From NCBI RefSeq assembly GCF_022539505.1, contig NC_061510.1:100456292-100520291 (forward strand): DNA of 64,000 nucleotides. Direction: 5' to 3'. The notes beneath the pieces are model-generated. The model worked only from the letters and a program-made list of their open reading frames with translations, made no database searches and was not told the origin of the DNA. Source of the DNA: Lolium rigidum (lineage: Eukaryota > Streptophyta > Magnoliopsida > Poales > Poaceae). Positions 1 through 12,500 of the stretch are shown here, in pieces; position 1 is the first letter of the stretch; each line of letters begins with the position of its first letter. The position numbers and the translations under genes were made by a program.

Positions 1-641
1 GATGGAGTAGACTACGATGGCGGCGCAAGCAGAGAGAGGTGGATACCCTAACTCGTGTATTAGATGTGTTTCTGCGGTAGCCGGGCAGGAGATTATATAG
101 GCTCGGGAAACCCTAGGTAACGTGGGCCACGCCCACGTCGCACGAACGTTTCGAGTCGGTTACAGATAGCCCACGATCCGGGAGCGACCCGAACCGACTA
201 ACTGCGACGCGTCCGTCTAGGACTCTGTTCGTTTTCCTGAGCTGCAAAAAGTAAGGAAAGTCTCGGCTCGAGGCTCAATCCACTCACCACGAGCGCGGCG
301 CGCGTCGTGACGTGACGTGACGTGACGTGACGTGACGTGACGTGACGTGTCGAGTCGAGTCGAGTCGAGACGAGACGAGCGAGCGAGGAGGAGGAGGAGC
401 GCGCGTGTAGCACTCCTATTCTCACTCACTTACTAGTGGTGGAACAACCCACCTTATAAGGTGGTCTAACTTCCTCCCAACTTTCCATGTGGGACTAAAC
501 TTCCCACCTCTAGCCACTCCCTAGTGAGCTGCCACCAACTTGGGCTCAAACTCACAAGGCTGCCACTATGTGGGCTTTGAGATTTATAGGAAAAACTGAA
601 ATCTAATTTGGGCCACTAAAAATGGGCCCAATATTTCAACA
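1..641 (-). repeat. Copia-1 3' LTR (cut by window start)
   Basis: Position 1 aligns with 13854 and position 641 with 14454 of the other LTR. The left copy is 40 bases longer because of expanded pentamers. On the minus strand a CTATATAATC TATA-like box (complement of the bases near 93-100) lies inside the LTR and is the likely promoter. The rest of the LTR lies outside the window. Confidence 0.88.
303..350. repeat. (TGACG)n minisatellite inside the LTR
   Basis: About eight tandem TGACG units run directly into GAGTC units. The same place in the other LTR (about 14155-14185) has a single TGACG unit and fewer GAGTC units. This accounts for the whole 40-base length difference between the LTRs. 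Confidence 0.9.
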
Positions 642-653
642 ATCCCCCACCGG
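642..653 (-). promoter_or_regulatory. Copia-1 polypurine tract
   Basis: On the minus strand the bases next to the LTR start read CCGGTGGGGGAT, a purine-rich tract in the right place to prime plus-strand DNA synthesis. Confidence 0.7.
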
Positions 654-1180
654 ATCTCAAATCCCCATTTAGAGATTTACCAATACTCGCTGCTTGTTTA
701 TATACCAGTGTTTCAGCGGAGACTGTTAAGTTGAACTTCCGCCTAGAACCTTAAGCTACATCCATTCACACTTGAAAATGGACTAAGCCTTGAATTGCAA
801 GTTTTGCGTGAACAGGGTTTCACTCAAAGTCATGACCAGTACATGGCTGCCAGTAGCCTATCCCGCGGGTGAAGCATATGCGTCATACTTCGTGGTCTCT
901 TCATGAGTTTACTAGAGATCACCCAAATCTCATAGATTGCGACGTTTAACAATCGGACTCATATAGGTGTGTTATTTCAAGAATGCTCTGTAGGACAGCA
1001 TCTTTGCTAAAATAGCCAACATAAACACATTAAGGCTTGTTGCCAACCTGCCTTACAGCAAGCGAGAGTTGTGCATCTTCACATAGAGAGGGTTACATAA
1101 TACTCTCCTCAATTAAACCACTAGTTTGTTCTTCCCGGGTCCTAATTCACGGGATCTCCGATCACAAAGGTTGGGTTACC
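654..1180 (-). other. Copia-1 non-coding 3' region
   Basis: No coding pattern survives between the end of the RNase H domain and the polypurine tract. This is the usual untranslated 3' segment of a copia element, and I see no other feature in it. Confidence 0.6.
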
Positions 1181-4100
1181 ACTATGGCGTAACATCAACG
1201 GGTCTCAAACCCATCTCCCTCGATGCACTTTCTATCACATTACGTGATAGTCCCTTTGTAAAGGGATCTGCCGGGTTTTTGTCCGTTTGAATATATGTAA
1301 CGAGTTATTACTCCGAAGTTTCGCAATTTCACGACGGACTTCAAACGTTTCTTGACGTGTCTTGATGACTTCGCGTTATCCTTAGAATTGTTCACTTTGA
1401 CAATTACGAGTTTGATTGTCACAATTCAAAAGGATTGCCGGAACAGGTTTTTCAACCACGGGCAAGTCCATCAAGAGCTCACGCAACCATTCCGATTCAA
1501 CGAGTGGTTGTGTCTAAAGCGATAAGTTCTGCTTCCATAGTTGACCTCGTCAATATGGTTTGCTTACAAGATCTCCATGACAACTGCGCCACCTCCAAAG
1601 GTAAATACATACCCACTTGTGGCGTACGGATCAGCTACATCCGAGATCCAATTCGAATCACTATATCCTTCAAGCACGGTGTGTGCCACGAATAGTGAAT
1701 CCCATAACTCATTGTACCACATAGGTAGCGCATGACCCTATCAAGTGCATGCCAATGATCGATACCGGGTTTGACATGAACCTACTCAACTTGCTAACGA
1801 CAAAAGAGATGTCCGGTCTAGTCGCGCTCGCTAAGTACATGAGTGAGCCAACAATGCGAGAGTATCTCGGTTGATCTACGGCAATCCTCCGGTTCTTGCG
1901 TAATGTCACACTCGGGATCATAAGGTGTTGGAGAAGACTTGCTATCAATATAGCCGAACCGGCTCAAGATCTTCTCAACATAATGGGATTGCGTTAGAGT
2001 AATCCCACTCTCATTCTTAATAAGCTTGATGTTCGAGAATTACATCAGCTTCTCCCGGATCTTTCATATCAAAGCACTTTGACAAGAAAGACTTGACCTC
2101 GTGTATTACTTTCATGCTTGTACCAAATATCAGAATATCATCCACATACAAACACGGTATAACACCTTCGCCCCCACCATGGCGATAGTAAACGCACTTG
2201 TCGGCCTCATTGACAACAAAGCCTACGAAGTTAAAGTTCTGTCAAACTTCTCATGCCATTGCTTAGGTGCCTGTTTTAGGCCATATAAAGATTTCAGCAA
2301 CTTGCACACCTTTCTTTCTTCACCTTTTACTACAAACCCATCGAGGCTGATCCATATAGATTTCCTCTTCCAACTCTCCATTAAGGAAAGGCTGTCTTTA
2401 CGTCCATTTGATGAACGATAAGACCATAGGAGGCAGCCATGGATAGTAGTACTCGAATGGTGGTAAGTCTAGCGACAGGTGAATAGGTGTCGAAGTAATC
2501 TTCGCCTTCTCTCTGTGTGTAGCCTTTCGCTACAAGCCGTGCCTTGTACTTTTCAATAGTACCATCAGGTCTTAGCTTCTTCTTGAACACCCATTTGCGG
2601 CCTCATCGGCTTGCATCCATGGGAGTCGTTCGACAACTCCCAAGTTCCATTAGAAAGAATCGAGTCCATCTCATTATGGACAGCTTCTTTCCGATCATCT
2701 GCATACGGAGATGCATATGCCTCTGCAATGGACGTGGGAGTATCATCCACAAGGTACACAATGAAATCATCACCAAAGGATTTTTCAATCCTTCGTCTCT
2801 TGCTCCGTTTAGGAGCTTCATTGTCATCCTTCTCAGTAACATTCTCATGTGATTGTTCAAAATACTCATTAGATGTCTTGGACTCGAGAATTATCTCAGT
2901 AGAAATTCTAGCAATGCTATGCATATCTTTCATAGGAAACATATTCTAAAAAAATGTTGCATCACGAGATTCCATAATAGTATCAACATGCATATCAGGT
3001 ACCTCGGATTGAACTACTAAAAATCTATATCCTACACTCCGCGGAGCATAACCTAGAAAGATACAATCCACTTGTCTTTGGTCCAAGTTTGCGCTTCTTA
3101 GTAATTGGAATATTGACTTTCGCCAAACATCCCCATGTGCGCAAATACGAAAGTGATGGTTTTCTCCCAGTCCACTCCTCGTAAGGGGTTTTATCTTTAT
3201 TCTTGTTAGGAACTCTATTCAGGACATGACATGTAGTCAGCAAAGCCTCCCCCACCATGCCTTTGATAAACCAGCGGTGGCTAACATGGAATTCACCAAG
3301 TCGATCGGCGTGCGGTTTTTCCTCTCGGCAACCCCGTTTGATTGGGGTGAATAGGGAGGCGTCCTCTCATGAATAATGCCATGTTCCTCACAGAATTCAT
3401 CAAAGATTTTAGGAAAATATTCGCCACCACGATCCGACCTAAGACGCTTGATCTTTCTCTCTAGTTGATTTTCAACTTCGGCTTTATAAATTTTAAAGTA
3501 GTCTAAAGCTTCATCTTTAGTTCGCAACAAATAAACATAGCAGAATCTAGTCGCATCATCAATCAATGTCATGAAATATCTCTTTCCACCTTTTGTCAAC
3601 ACACCATTCATCTCGCATAGATCGGAATGTATGAGTTCTAGAGGTGCCGGGTTTCTCTCCTCGGCCGCCTTGTGAGGCTTCCGAGGTTGCTTTGATTGCA
3701 CACAACTATGGCACTTAGAACCTTTGGCAATGGTGAAATTCGGAATTAAACTTAAACTTGGATAGCCGAGACATTAAACCAAAATTAATGTGACATAAAC
3801 GAGAATGCCAAACACTGGTATCATCACTAACATTGCCACAAATATGGTTCACGGACTTATTACTGAAATCGAAAGCGAAAAGCGGAACAAGCCTCCGCAC
3901 TCATAGCCTTTACCAATAAATTGTCCAAACTTGGAAACAACTACTTTATTCGACTCTAAAACAACCTTAAACCCATCTCTCGCATAGAAGGGAGCCGCTA
4001 ACGAGATTCTTGTTCATAGTAGGGACATGCTGCACGTTCCTCGGCTGCACGATCTTCCCGAAGTGAACTTCGGATCTACCGTGCCAACACCACGAACAGA

Positions 4101-4716
4101 AGCATGTGACCCATTCCCCATCAAGACGAAAGAATCCCGGGTGACCTGGTAAGAAGTGAACATGGATATGTCAGCACACACATGAACATTAGCACCTGTA
4201 TCAATCCACCAACATGGAGATTGAAATACCGAAAGAACAGTAAAGAGATTACCGTACCCATCGGCATTGCTAGCGGTCACCGTGTTGACTTGCCTCCCCT
4301 TTTTCTTGCGGTCTGCCCTCTCCGGACAGTCCTTAGAAAAGTGGCCAGCCTCTCCACGGGTAAAGCGGCTCGGATCTGCTTTGTTTATCATCTTCTTCTT
4401 CTTGAAGGTTGTAGTCTTCATAGGCTTATTGTAGGAGGGCTTGTTATTCCCTTTGTTCTTGCTGTAGGGTTTCTTCTGCACCATGTTGGCGTTAGACTGA
4501 CCCTCTCCTTTCTCAGTATTATCCTTAGCCCGAGCTTTCTCCTCAACATCAAGAGCGCTATCAGATTTTCAACTGATATCTCCTGTCTCTTGTGTTTGAG
4601 GGTTGTGGCAAAGTTCCTCCATGAAGGGGGCAACTTAGCGATGATGCATCCAGCCACAAACTTGTCAGGTAAGGCACACTTAAGGAGTTCAAGCTCTTTC
4701 GCAATGCACTGTATCT
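1181..4716 (-). pseudogene. Copia-1 gag C-terminus and pol (protease, integrase, RT, RNase H), frameshifted
   Basis: Reading right to left, the remains are as follows. The end of gag (4716 to about 4350) has the zinc-knuckle core GEAGHFSKDC, but the two leading cysteines are replaced by arginine (RFTR). A copia protease follows with the WWIDTGAN active-site motif near 4210. The integrase has the LWHSRL-type His/Cys region (about 3830), DDATRF, DRGGEY and an ERKNR glutamate (3700-3290). The RT has [11 protein letters not shown] and YSPVARLTT (about 2540-2460) and the YVDD catalytic box near 2130-2145. RNase H (1950-1200) includes RPDISF. Each block is in a different frame, so several indels have destroyed the polyprotein. 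It would act in the cytoplasmic virus-like particle; this copy cannot encode it. Confidence 0.88.
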
Positions 4717-5004
4717 TTTTTTTTGTTTTTGAAACTTTACCAGCAGGAGAGGCTCCTACTGTTTCTTTTTATTAAAAAGGGAGAAGAGAGAATTTACATC
4801 ATATGTACATCATGGATCCTGCCAGGAGGCAGGAAGGCAAATACTAGGGAGAGCACTCTTAATCTAACAGATAGACGCTAGAGAGAACAGGAGGTTTTAG
4901 CTTATGGTGATATCTTAACTAGCAGCTCCCTGATAGTTCTCTGGTGACCTTCCTTGGCACGGCAAGTGAGGGTTTTAAGGTCTTGGGAGAGCTGTCTCTG
5001 CCAC

Positions 5005-5410
5005 TGACGAGGGAATACCTCGGCAATGCCTACATATTGTAGACTAGGGTTTTCGGGAGAGCGACGATGGAGATTCCGGGGTCGAGATTAGGCACACGAC
5101 GTACCCAGCTTCGGGTCCCCTCGGTGGAGGATCCCTACGTGCTGCTAGCAATCCAATATATGATCATTGTATGTTTACAGGGTGTCGCCATAGGCGGATC
5201 TATGTTGTCTCTATTCTGCCTATCTGTTGTCCCCCCTATTTCGGGTGCCCTGGCTAGCTTTATATATGCAACCATCCTAGGGTTTTACAAGAGTCCTAGT
5301 TGACTACTTCTTCGGGTTGCCTTGTTGGGCCTTCTCCATATTTGGTCTTCTCCATATTGGGCCGAGCCAGGTATACTAATAATGGGTACCCGAAGGGTAT
5401 ACCCATGTCG
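5005..5410 (-). repeat. 3' LTR of the LARD-like element
   Basis: It is identical to the partner LTR over its first 145 and last 170 or so bases but strongly different in a block of about 85 bases around 5153-5232. The final base is G where the partner has the expected A. The adjacent minus-strand sequence CTCGGGGCTAT is a plausible polypurine tract. Confidence 0.9.
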
Positions 5411-5549
5411 ATAGCCCCGAGTGTCTAGGGAAGTCGAAGACTTGCGTAGAAACTCCAAGCATAACCATCTCCGGAGTCGAAGAAAATACAAGGCGAGGTC
5501 CATGTCGTAGATCATGTGTAGCGTAGATGATGTCGACGATTCTTGAAAT

Positions 5550-6000
5550 TATCGGGTGCGCGGCAGCGCTCCCGATGGGAGTAGCCCCGAGTCTATGGGC
5601 AAGTGCTTGCACTTGGGCATAGACTCAAGTTGTACTACTCGATGAAGAACTTAACTATATTTACGGAGGACTCGATGAAATCCATGTGCTCCCGATGGGA
5701 GTAGGCTCCACTCGAGTCGTAGAATCGAGTTGAGTCCGCAAACTTTGATTGTCATAGATGCTTGTCGAAGTTATTTTCTATCGGGTGCGCGACCAGCGCT
5801 CCCGATGGGAGTAGCCCCCGAGGCTACGGCCAAGTGTTTGCACTTGGGTGTAGGCTCAACTTGCTTGTAATTGACTCCACAATTTTTCCTCTTTCTTATC
5901 GGGAGGGTGAACAATACTCTCGATAAGAGTAGCCCCCGAGCCTATGAGCAGGTGCTTGCACCTAGGCATAGGCTCGAGTTGTACTACTCAATAATCAACT
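5550..6000. repeat. Degenerate tandem repeat, about 115-bp unit
   Basis: Four units each carry CTCCCGATGGGAGTAG (or a close variant) followed by GCCCCCGAG and a passage meaning 'cttgcacttgggc' in varied form. The CCCGAT/ATCGGG core is palindromic. No coding signal was seen. Confidence 0.75.
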
Positions 6001-6659
6001 TGGCACAGCCCCTCTTTTTTATCGACTCCAGGTCTTTGCTATTTTTATTTGACATCCATATCTATATTGTACGGGGATAATGGTAATTGGGGCTAGTTCA
6101 TCCGACGGATCGGGTACTAGTTAACCGCTCTAGTGGCAATCCGCAAAAACTTACTTCAAGATCACGTCCCTGGACATGATCTCGGGATACTCGGTGTAAA
6201 CTTCGACGGGTGCCGCTTAAGGTCTTACCATTCGTCGAGTCCCGGTCATATTTATCGGGTACCTAACGCGTCCGTTAGGATTTTTCTTCGTATCCGTTGA
6301 TACGGATAAAAGTAGCAGAGCGCGAGTCTTCGGCGATGCCACGCCCGGCAGAACGGATCCGGGGTCTTACCTTCGCAAATTTGCGGCATTCGAGAAATTG
6401 ATCGCAACTTTGGCGTTACGAGAATATATTGTCGAGTGCCTTGTTCGGCTGATGCAATGACCCATTTTGCGGGTTCTTCTATATTTTTCTCTCGGGCTTG
6501 ATGAGACAGCCGAATATATTGGTGCTTCTATATTGTCGTCAAGCACATCGCCGATGCTCTTGCTCAGAACAAATGACGAGTCAATGGACCCGAAGATTTG
6601 TCCATCCTCTTTTTCTTTTTCTCCCCTTTTTTTTTCTACTCCTCTTTTTTTTTTCTTTT

Positions 6660-6960
6660 TGGTTTCTCCTTGATGATAATTTCGTCGAGTTCCTCCCTCA
6701 GGAAAATTTCTTCGGGTCCTCCTTGAGGAAAATTTCTTCGGGTCCTATTTGAGGACAATTCTTTGGCACCTCCTTGAGGATAATTTTTTGGCACCCCCTT
6801 AAAGATAATTCTTCGGCAACTCCTTGACGATAATTCTTCGGCACCTCCTTGACGATAATTCTTCGGCACCTCCTTGAAGATAATTTTTCGGGACCTCCTT
6901 GAAGATAATTCTTCGGGTTCCTCCTTCAGGAAAATTTCGTCGGGTCCTGTTCTCTCTTGA
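6660..6960. repeat. Tandem repeat, about 30-bp unit, in the LARD-like interior
   Basis: Roughly ten units of the form TTCTTCGG(G/C)nCCTCCTTGA(G/A)GAnAA follow one another. Both strands stay open for 60-80 codons only because of the repeat, so the short frames here are not genes. Confidence 0.8.
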
Positions 6961-7479
6961 AAACAATTTCGTCGGGTTCTCTCTTATATACTTTGAAATT
7001 TGCTATCTCCTGCACAAATAAACAAACTTTTTCTATCTTTTCCTTGACTCTCTTTTTCGCATGCGGTGTCAGATGCTCGGATTTGATGATATGTAAAGTG
7101 AATATATGCCGCGCAGCCCCCAACTATCGGGTGCGACGAAAGTAAACGATAATCAACTTTGTGCAAAATAAAAGAACACTTAGCTTTTTTGGACACGACG
7201 AAGTCGATGCATGATGAAGTCTTCGAGTGTAGATAAGAAATCTAGCCAAAGTAGAAACCACCAAATAGCAAAAATAGATGCCGCGAAATTGTTGATGAAG
7301 AAATAGCCGAGCCCCCGAGCGTTGCTGAGGTGATGTCATGATTGTTGCTTTAGACGCCGTGTCACCGTTGTTACTCGAGGCGAAGTCGTTGTCAAGCCCC
7401 CGAGTGTTAGTCGTGACGTCGGAAGAAATTGGCGAAGTCGCGGCAATAAGGTGAGGCCATTTAGGATGAAACCTTTAGC

Positions 7480-8000
7480 AATAATATAATATGAATCCAG
7501 CCATTAAATATGAAGCATATACTGAAGATGAATCCACCGATATCATAGAGGATGAATCCATTGACCCGAAGAATCCAATGATAACCATAGAAAGTGAATC
7601 CACTGATATCACAAAGGATGAATCCATTGAACCGAAGAATCCAATAGTAACTATAGAAGATGAATCCGCCAAAGAAGAGAAATCCAGTAATAATCCTTGA
7701 TAATAAATCCACTGACCCGAAACACCTCGGGTAATGTTGTATAAGAGTAAACCAGTAATATTCATATAGACGAATTTTATAAGATGAATCCGATGAAGAA
7801 AAATCCAATAAGCCGAAGAGGATGAATCCACTGAGCCGAAGAAGATAATTTTACTAAGACGAAAATAAATCCATTGAGCCGAAAGAGATATATCCACTAG
7901 GTCGAAGATCAATCCACTAAGTCGAAGAAAATAATCCCACTGAACCGAAGAAAATAATTCCACTGAGCCGGAGAAGATATATCCAGAGCCGAAGAAACGA
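7480..8000. repeat. Degenerate tandem repeat with GAATCCAnTGA(G/C)CCGAAGA core
   Basis: About fifteen loosely spaced units of roughly 27-50 bases contain GATGAATCCA and GCCGAAGAA words. This explains the repetitive peptides in all frames. It is part of the non-coding interior of the LARD-like element. Confidence 0.7.
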
Positions 8001-8781
8001 AATTCACCAAGTAAACGAGTATATTTGTGGTAACGAAGTAATGGCGCAGCCCCGGATGTCGGATGAATTTGTTGTAATATTGCAATGGCACAGCCCCCGA
8101 GTATTCTTAGTGTATTAAGTCCGCGATAGGCGACTGTGCGCGGCGAAGTAGTAGAAACTTGTTCCGATCTATAATTATATTACGGCGCAAAATACTACGC
8201 GCAAATAAAAGTATACGAGTCGAAAAATATTTGGCAGAATAAATTTTACGTAACTGGAAATATATCACCTGGTTTTTGTATTGGATGGCAAATTTGCGAC
8301 GGCAAGGACGTGCTGGTGAATCTGTGGCTAATACACCCGATACCCGATGTACATGGTAGTTCCGCGACTTCCGTCGGCTCCATGAACAAATCATCTCCAC
8401 TTTTCGTCGGCTCCGTGAGGAAGTCGTACGAGATTCTCCAATTAGATCTTGTACTCATGATTGCTCGAGTCATGCATAGGAAATAAACACACGGGCATGT
8501 GGAGAGTCATATCCAAATAGAATAATCAATAGCAGAGAAGGACCGATCAGTTCAAATAGGATAAAAGAAACCTATCAGCCCAGCCCTTTTGCTACTTCCG
8601 TCTAGATAAAATTGTAATCTTTCCTCGGGAACGTGTGCCGAGAGGCGGAACCTGTGCCAAGAGGCTAGATTGAGCGCATACCTTTTCAGAGGAAGAGATT
8701 TCACGAATCGTAACTTCGTCATGATTGTTGATGATGAAATTTAGGGATCTCGCCCGGATGACAAAATCCAGTCGCCGCGAT

Positions 8782-8799
8782 TCCCACAGACGGCGCCAA
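8782..8799 (-). promoter_or_regulatory. Primer-binding site of the LARD-like element
   Basis: Directly inside the right LTR, the minus strand reads TTGGCGCCGTCTGTGGGAA. This matches the primer-site form seen in Tat-branch Gypsy elements of grasses and fixes the element's orientation. Confidence 0.75.
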
Positions 8800-8800
8800 T

Positions 8801-9207
8801 TGACGAGGGAATACCTCGGCAATGCCTACATATTGTAGACTAGGGTTTTCGGGAGAGCGACGATGGAGATTCCGGGGTCGAGATTAGGCACACGACGTAC
8901 CCAGCTTCGGGTCCCCTCGGTGGAGGATCCCTACGTGCTGCTAGCAATCCACTATATGAACACAAGTATATTTACAGGATGTCGCCGTAGGCGGTGCTAT
9001 GTTGTCTATCTCCTCTCTATCTGCTGTCCCCCCTATTTCGGGTGCCCTGGCTAGCTTTATATATGCAACCATCCTAGGGTTTTACAAGAGTCCTAGTTGA
9101 CTACTTCTTCGGGTTGCCTTGTTGGGCCTTCTCCATATTTGGTCTTCTCCATATTGGGCCGAGCCAGGTATACTAATAATGGGTACCCGAAGGGTATACC
9201 CATGTCA
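8801..9207 (-). repeat. 5' LTR of the LARD-like element
   Basis: It starts TGACGAGGG and ends ATGTCA and is followed at once by the GCCAC duplication. The block at about 8950-9028 differs sharply from the partner LTR while the rest is identical. Confidence 0.92.
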
Positions 9208-9534
9208 GCCACGATGCTAGGCTGGGCTCTTCTCCCTCGAAGCAAGCTCTGTTCCTCACCTTCCAAATGTTCCATGCTCCAAGGATCAACACCTCGGTGA
9301 AGAGAGGTTTGCTCCAGTTTCTTTTTGCTTCCGAAATCATGTGTTCTATCTGTAAGCCCCCATCCCAGATGATACCAATTTTGGCCCAGCAGCTAGCACC
9401 GAAGCTACACATGAAGAAAAGGTGGTTCCTTGTTTCTGTTACCCCCATGTCACACGTCATACACGAGTGGTTAGGGCCGATGTTGAAGTTTCTGCGTTTG
9501 AGCATGTCTCTGGTATTTATCCTGTCTACCAGCA

Positions 9535-12500
9535 TCAGCATGCAAAAACCTTGTGTTTCATAACACACTTGCTTTGCCAGATATCAGAGATATGCTTGGG
9601 TGTCGAGCAGTTTCTGAAGCAATATGTGTAGAAGTCTTTGGGTTTGAGGGAGTCAGCCCCCCATATCGGCTTCCAAGCATCTGCCTCCTGTGCATCTAAC
9701 TGTAGGTCATTTAGATCATTCTCCAAAGAAAGCCACTCCGTATGTGCTTCGATCGATAGGGGCAGGGTGAGGTGGTCCTCTAGTCTTTGACGATTAGCAA
9801 AATCTAGGACCGATACATCTTTATGGATCACAAAGGAGAACAATCTAGCAGCTTTTTCCCACAGTGGCGGTTCAGTCCAGGGGTCTTTCCAAAGAAGAAC
9901 AGAGTCGCCGGCCCCGATCGTGCAGGTGGAGACCCCTCTGAAGATATCTGCCAGCCCAATAATGTCTCTCCACCAGAACGAACCACAGGGCGGCATAGCA
10001 TGAGGGACACCCTCTGTATAATGCTTGAACCATATTAGCTGTACCCAGGGAGTATCGGCTCTTCTATAGAATTTGTCTAAGTGTTTGAGGAGAAGCGCTT
10101 TGTTCTGAATTTGCAGGTTAATAACCCCCAATCCACCCTTGTTTTTCGGTTGGCAAACTCTGTCCCATGAAGCTAGCGACTGACATTTCTCTTCCCCATT
10201 GACAACCTTTCTCCACAGGCATTGTCTTCTTCCACGATCACAGAACTCAAAAATCTTCAGGGGTATTTTGAGCGTGCACATTGCGAAGGTGACGAGGGGC
10301 GTGATGGCTGAGTTTATGTAGGTTAACCTACCTCCATATGTGAGCCAGATCGCTGAGTCGGAGAGTCTCGCGTTCCACTCTGCACAGACAAGAGGCATAA
10401 GATCTTCCACGGTAGGCCTGGTGGTGCCCATGGGTAAGCCAAGATATGTGAATGGCATCGAGGCTACCCTGCAACCAATAACTTCTGCCAGTGAGTTGGC
10501 TACCTCATTGGAGATATTGATCGGAATAAGCTGGGTCTTGCTAAAGTTAATTTTCAGGCCAGTGCACGCTGCATAATTCTGAAGGATGGTTTTCATTGTA
10601 TCGATTTGGTCAGCCGAAGCAGGTAGAACCGCCAATGTATCATCGGCATACTGAATGATGGGGTAGTCTTCGCTGGCGGGTTGATCTATAGGTAGCTGGA
10701 GGTGACCTTCCTCATGAGCTGCATTTACCACCGTCTGGAGTAGGTCTCCTAAGGCGACGAACAGAAGAGGGGATAAGGGATCGCCTTGGCGAACTCCCCT
10801 ACGACATCTGAACTCCTTTCCAGGAACACCGTTGAGCAGGACAGAAGATGAACCGGAGTCAAGGACCAGTCTGACCATGTTGATCCATTTCTCGTCAAAG
10901 CCCTTGGCTCTAAGGATTTCAAGGATTGCGTGATGTTCCACGGTGTCAAAAGCTTTTTCGAAGTCGATTTTGAGCACAACACAGGGCTTACCAGAGGTAT
11001 GACATTGATGTAAGTATTCGAATGACCAGGCCAGACAGTCTTGAATGGTTCTGTTCTTGATAAAACCGTATTGGTTGCGATGAACCAGTAGGAGAATCCA
11101 TTTCTGCAAACGATCTGCCAAGAGTTTGGTGATGACCTTTAGGGCGCAGTTTAGCAGCGAAATGGGTCGATAATCATTCACCTCTTCTGGGGTTAGCTTC
11201 TTTGGGATAAGAGTGATCAAGGAGTTGTTTAGACTCTGCAATGTGATGTTCCCTTCCCAGAAATCTTGGCAAAGCTTATAAAAGTCTTCTCTAATGATAT
11301 TCCAACAAGACTTAAGGAACATGCCATTGAAACCGTCAGGCCCCGGGGCTTTGTCTACTGGCATTTTCTTTATCACATCGTCAATTTCAGTGTGTGAGAA
11401 GGGGGTAGAGAGGGCTTCAAGACCATCCAGAGGTTGCAGTAGTGCACTCAAGTCGATGTTGTTCTCTGGTTCTACAGATATACCCATGCGCTGTATGAAG
11501 GCTTGGTGAAATGCCGCAGCCATCTCTGCATGCGAATCTAGAGTACGTCCATCAGATCCTTTGAGAGTTGCTATGTTATTGCGCCTGTATCTCTCTGTAG
11601 CTCTGGCGTGAAAAAATTTTGTGTTTTCGTCCCCCAGCTTGGCCCATCTGAAAGTGCATCTTTTTTTCCAATACTTGTTCTTGTAGTCTAATAATCTCAA
11701 GATGTGCCTCTTGACGATCACACGGCAATTCCATTCAGGCCTGGTGAGTGATCTTTTGTCCTCTATATCGTCCAGGATACTCAGTAACTTGTTACAGTTT
11801 TCTATCGCAATGCTGAGTTTGGAAATAGAACAGCTCCAGTGTTTGAGATCACCTCTTAATCTCTTGAGCTTGGCAGCTATGACTTGAGCGCTATTAGATG
11901 TGTGGATGGGCTTGCTCCAACTGATTTGCACTGTATCCTGGAAGCCTGGATGAAGTGGCCAGAAGTTTTCGAACCTGAATAATCTGCTTCGGGGGATGAG
12001 AGTTTCAATCATGACCACGCAAGGTATGTGATCTGAGACCGGTTTTGCAAGGGGTTTAACGATTGTGTTAGGGAAAACAGAAGTCCACTCTGCAGAGGTG
12101 AAGAACCAGTCTAGCTGTTCTAGGAGTGGCTGTTCCTGCATGTTGCTCCATGTGTACATTCTCCCCTTGAGCGGCAGTTCTACTAGAGTCTGTTTACTAA
12201 TGATCTCATTGAATTTCATCATATCATCAATGTTCCCTCCTTCCCTGTTTCTGTTTTCAGTTGATCTAACAAAGTTGAAATCTCCAAGGAGAATCCAAAG
12301 TTTATCATGCTGCACGTTAAGGTTTTCAAGCCAGTAAACAAAATCAGTTCTGCCCTCCCCAGAGCAAGGCCCATAGATATTTGTGAGATTAAAGGTATGA
12401 GGAGATTTGGTCGAGGAAAGGGAGATCGATAAAGCGAAGGGTTCTTTATGTACAATGGTGCCAGTGAACAAAGCACTGCACCAAAGAGTAATCAGACCCC

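Larger units (their letters stand above)
5005..9207 (-). mobile_element. Non-autonomous LTR retrotransposon (LARD-like), Tat/Gypsy-type primer site
   Basis: Direct repeats of 406-407 bases (5005-5410 and 8801-9207), starting TGACGAGGG and ending CATGTC(A), flank a 3.4-kb interior without gag or pol. The target duplication GCCAC is exact at 5000-5004 and 9208-9212. The interior is a chain of degenerate tandem repeats. The primer site lies beside the right LTR, so the element is on the minus strand. It must have been mobilised by another element's enzymes. The primer-site type suggests the Tat branch of Ty3/Gypsy, which is an inference. Confidence 0.93.
4902..9543 (-). pseudogene. LINE ORF2 C-terminal zinc region, frameshifted and split
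   Basis: After the frameshift near 9543 the ORF2 product continues with DRINTRDMLKRRN, then CMTCD and the HLFFMC part of the zf-RVT zinc region typical of plant L1-type ORF2. The 4.2-kb LTR element enters after SLASW (9208). On its other side the frame resumes from 5004 and ends at a TAA at 4902-4904. There is no RNase H domain. The remaining stretch to the poly(T) is the LINE 3' UTR. Confidence 0.8.

Noticed and set aside
198..429. Arg/Ser/Thr-rich ORFs over the LTR start
   Set aside because: They are read-through of TGACG and GAGTC repeats; the same peptides vanish in the other LTR.
6467..6869. Several overlapping short ORFs on both strands
   Set aside because: They follow from a 30-bp tandem repeat and T-rich runs in a non-coding LTR-element interior.
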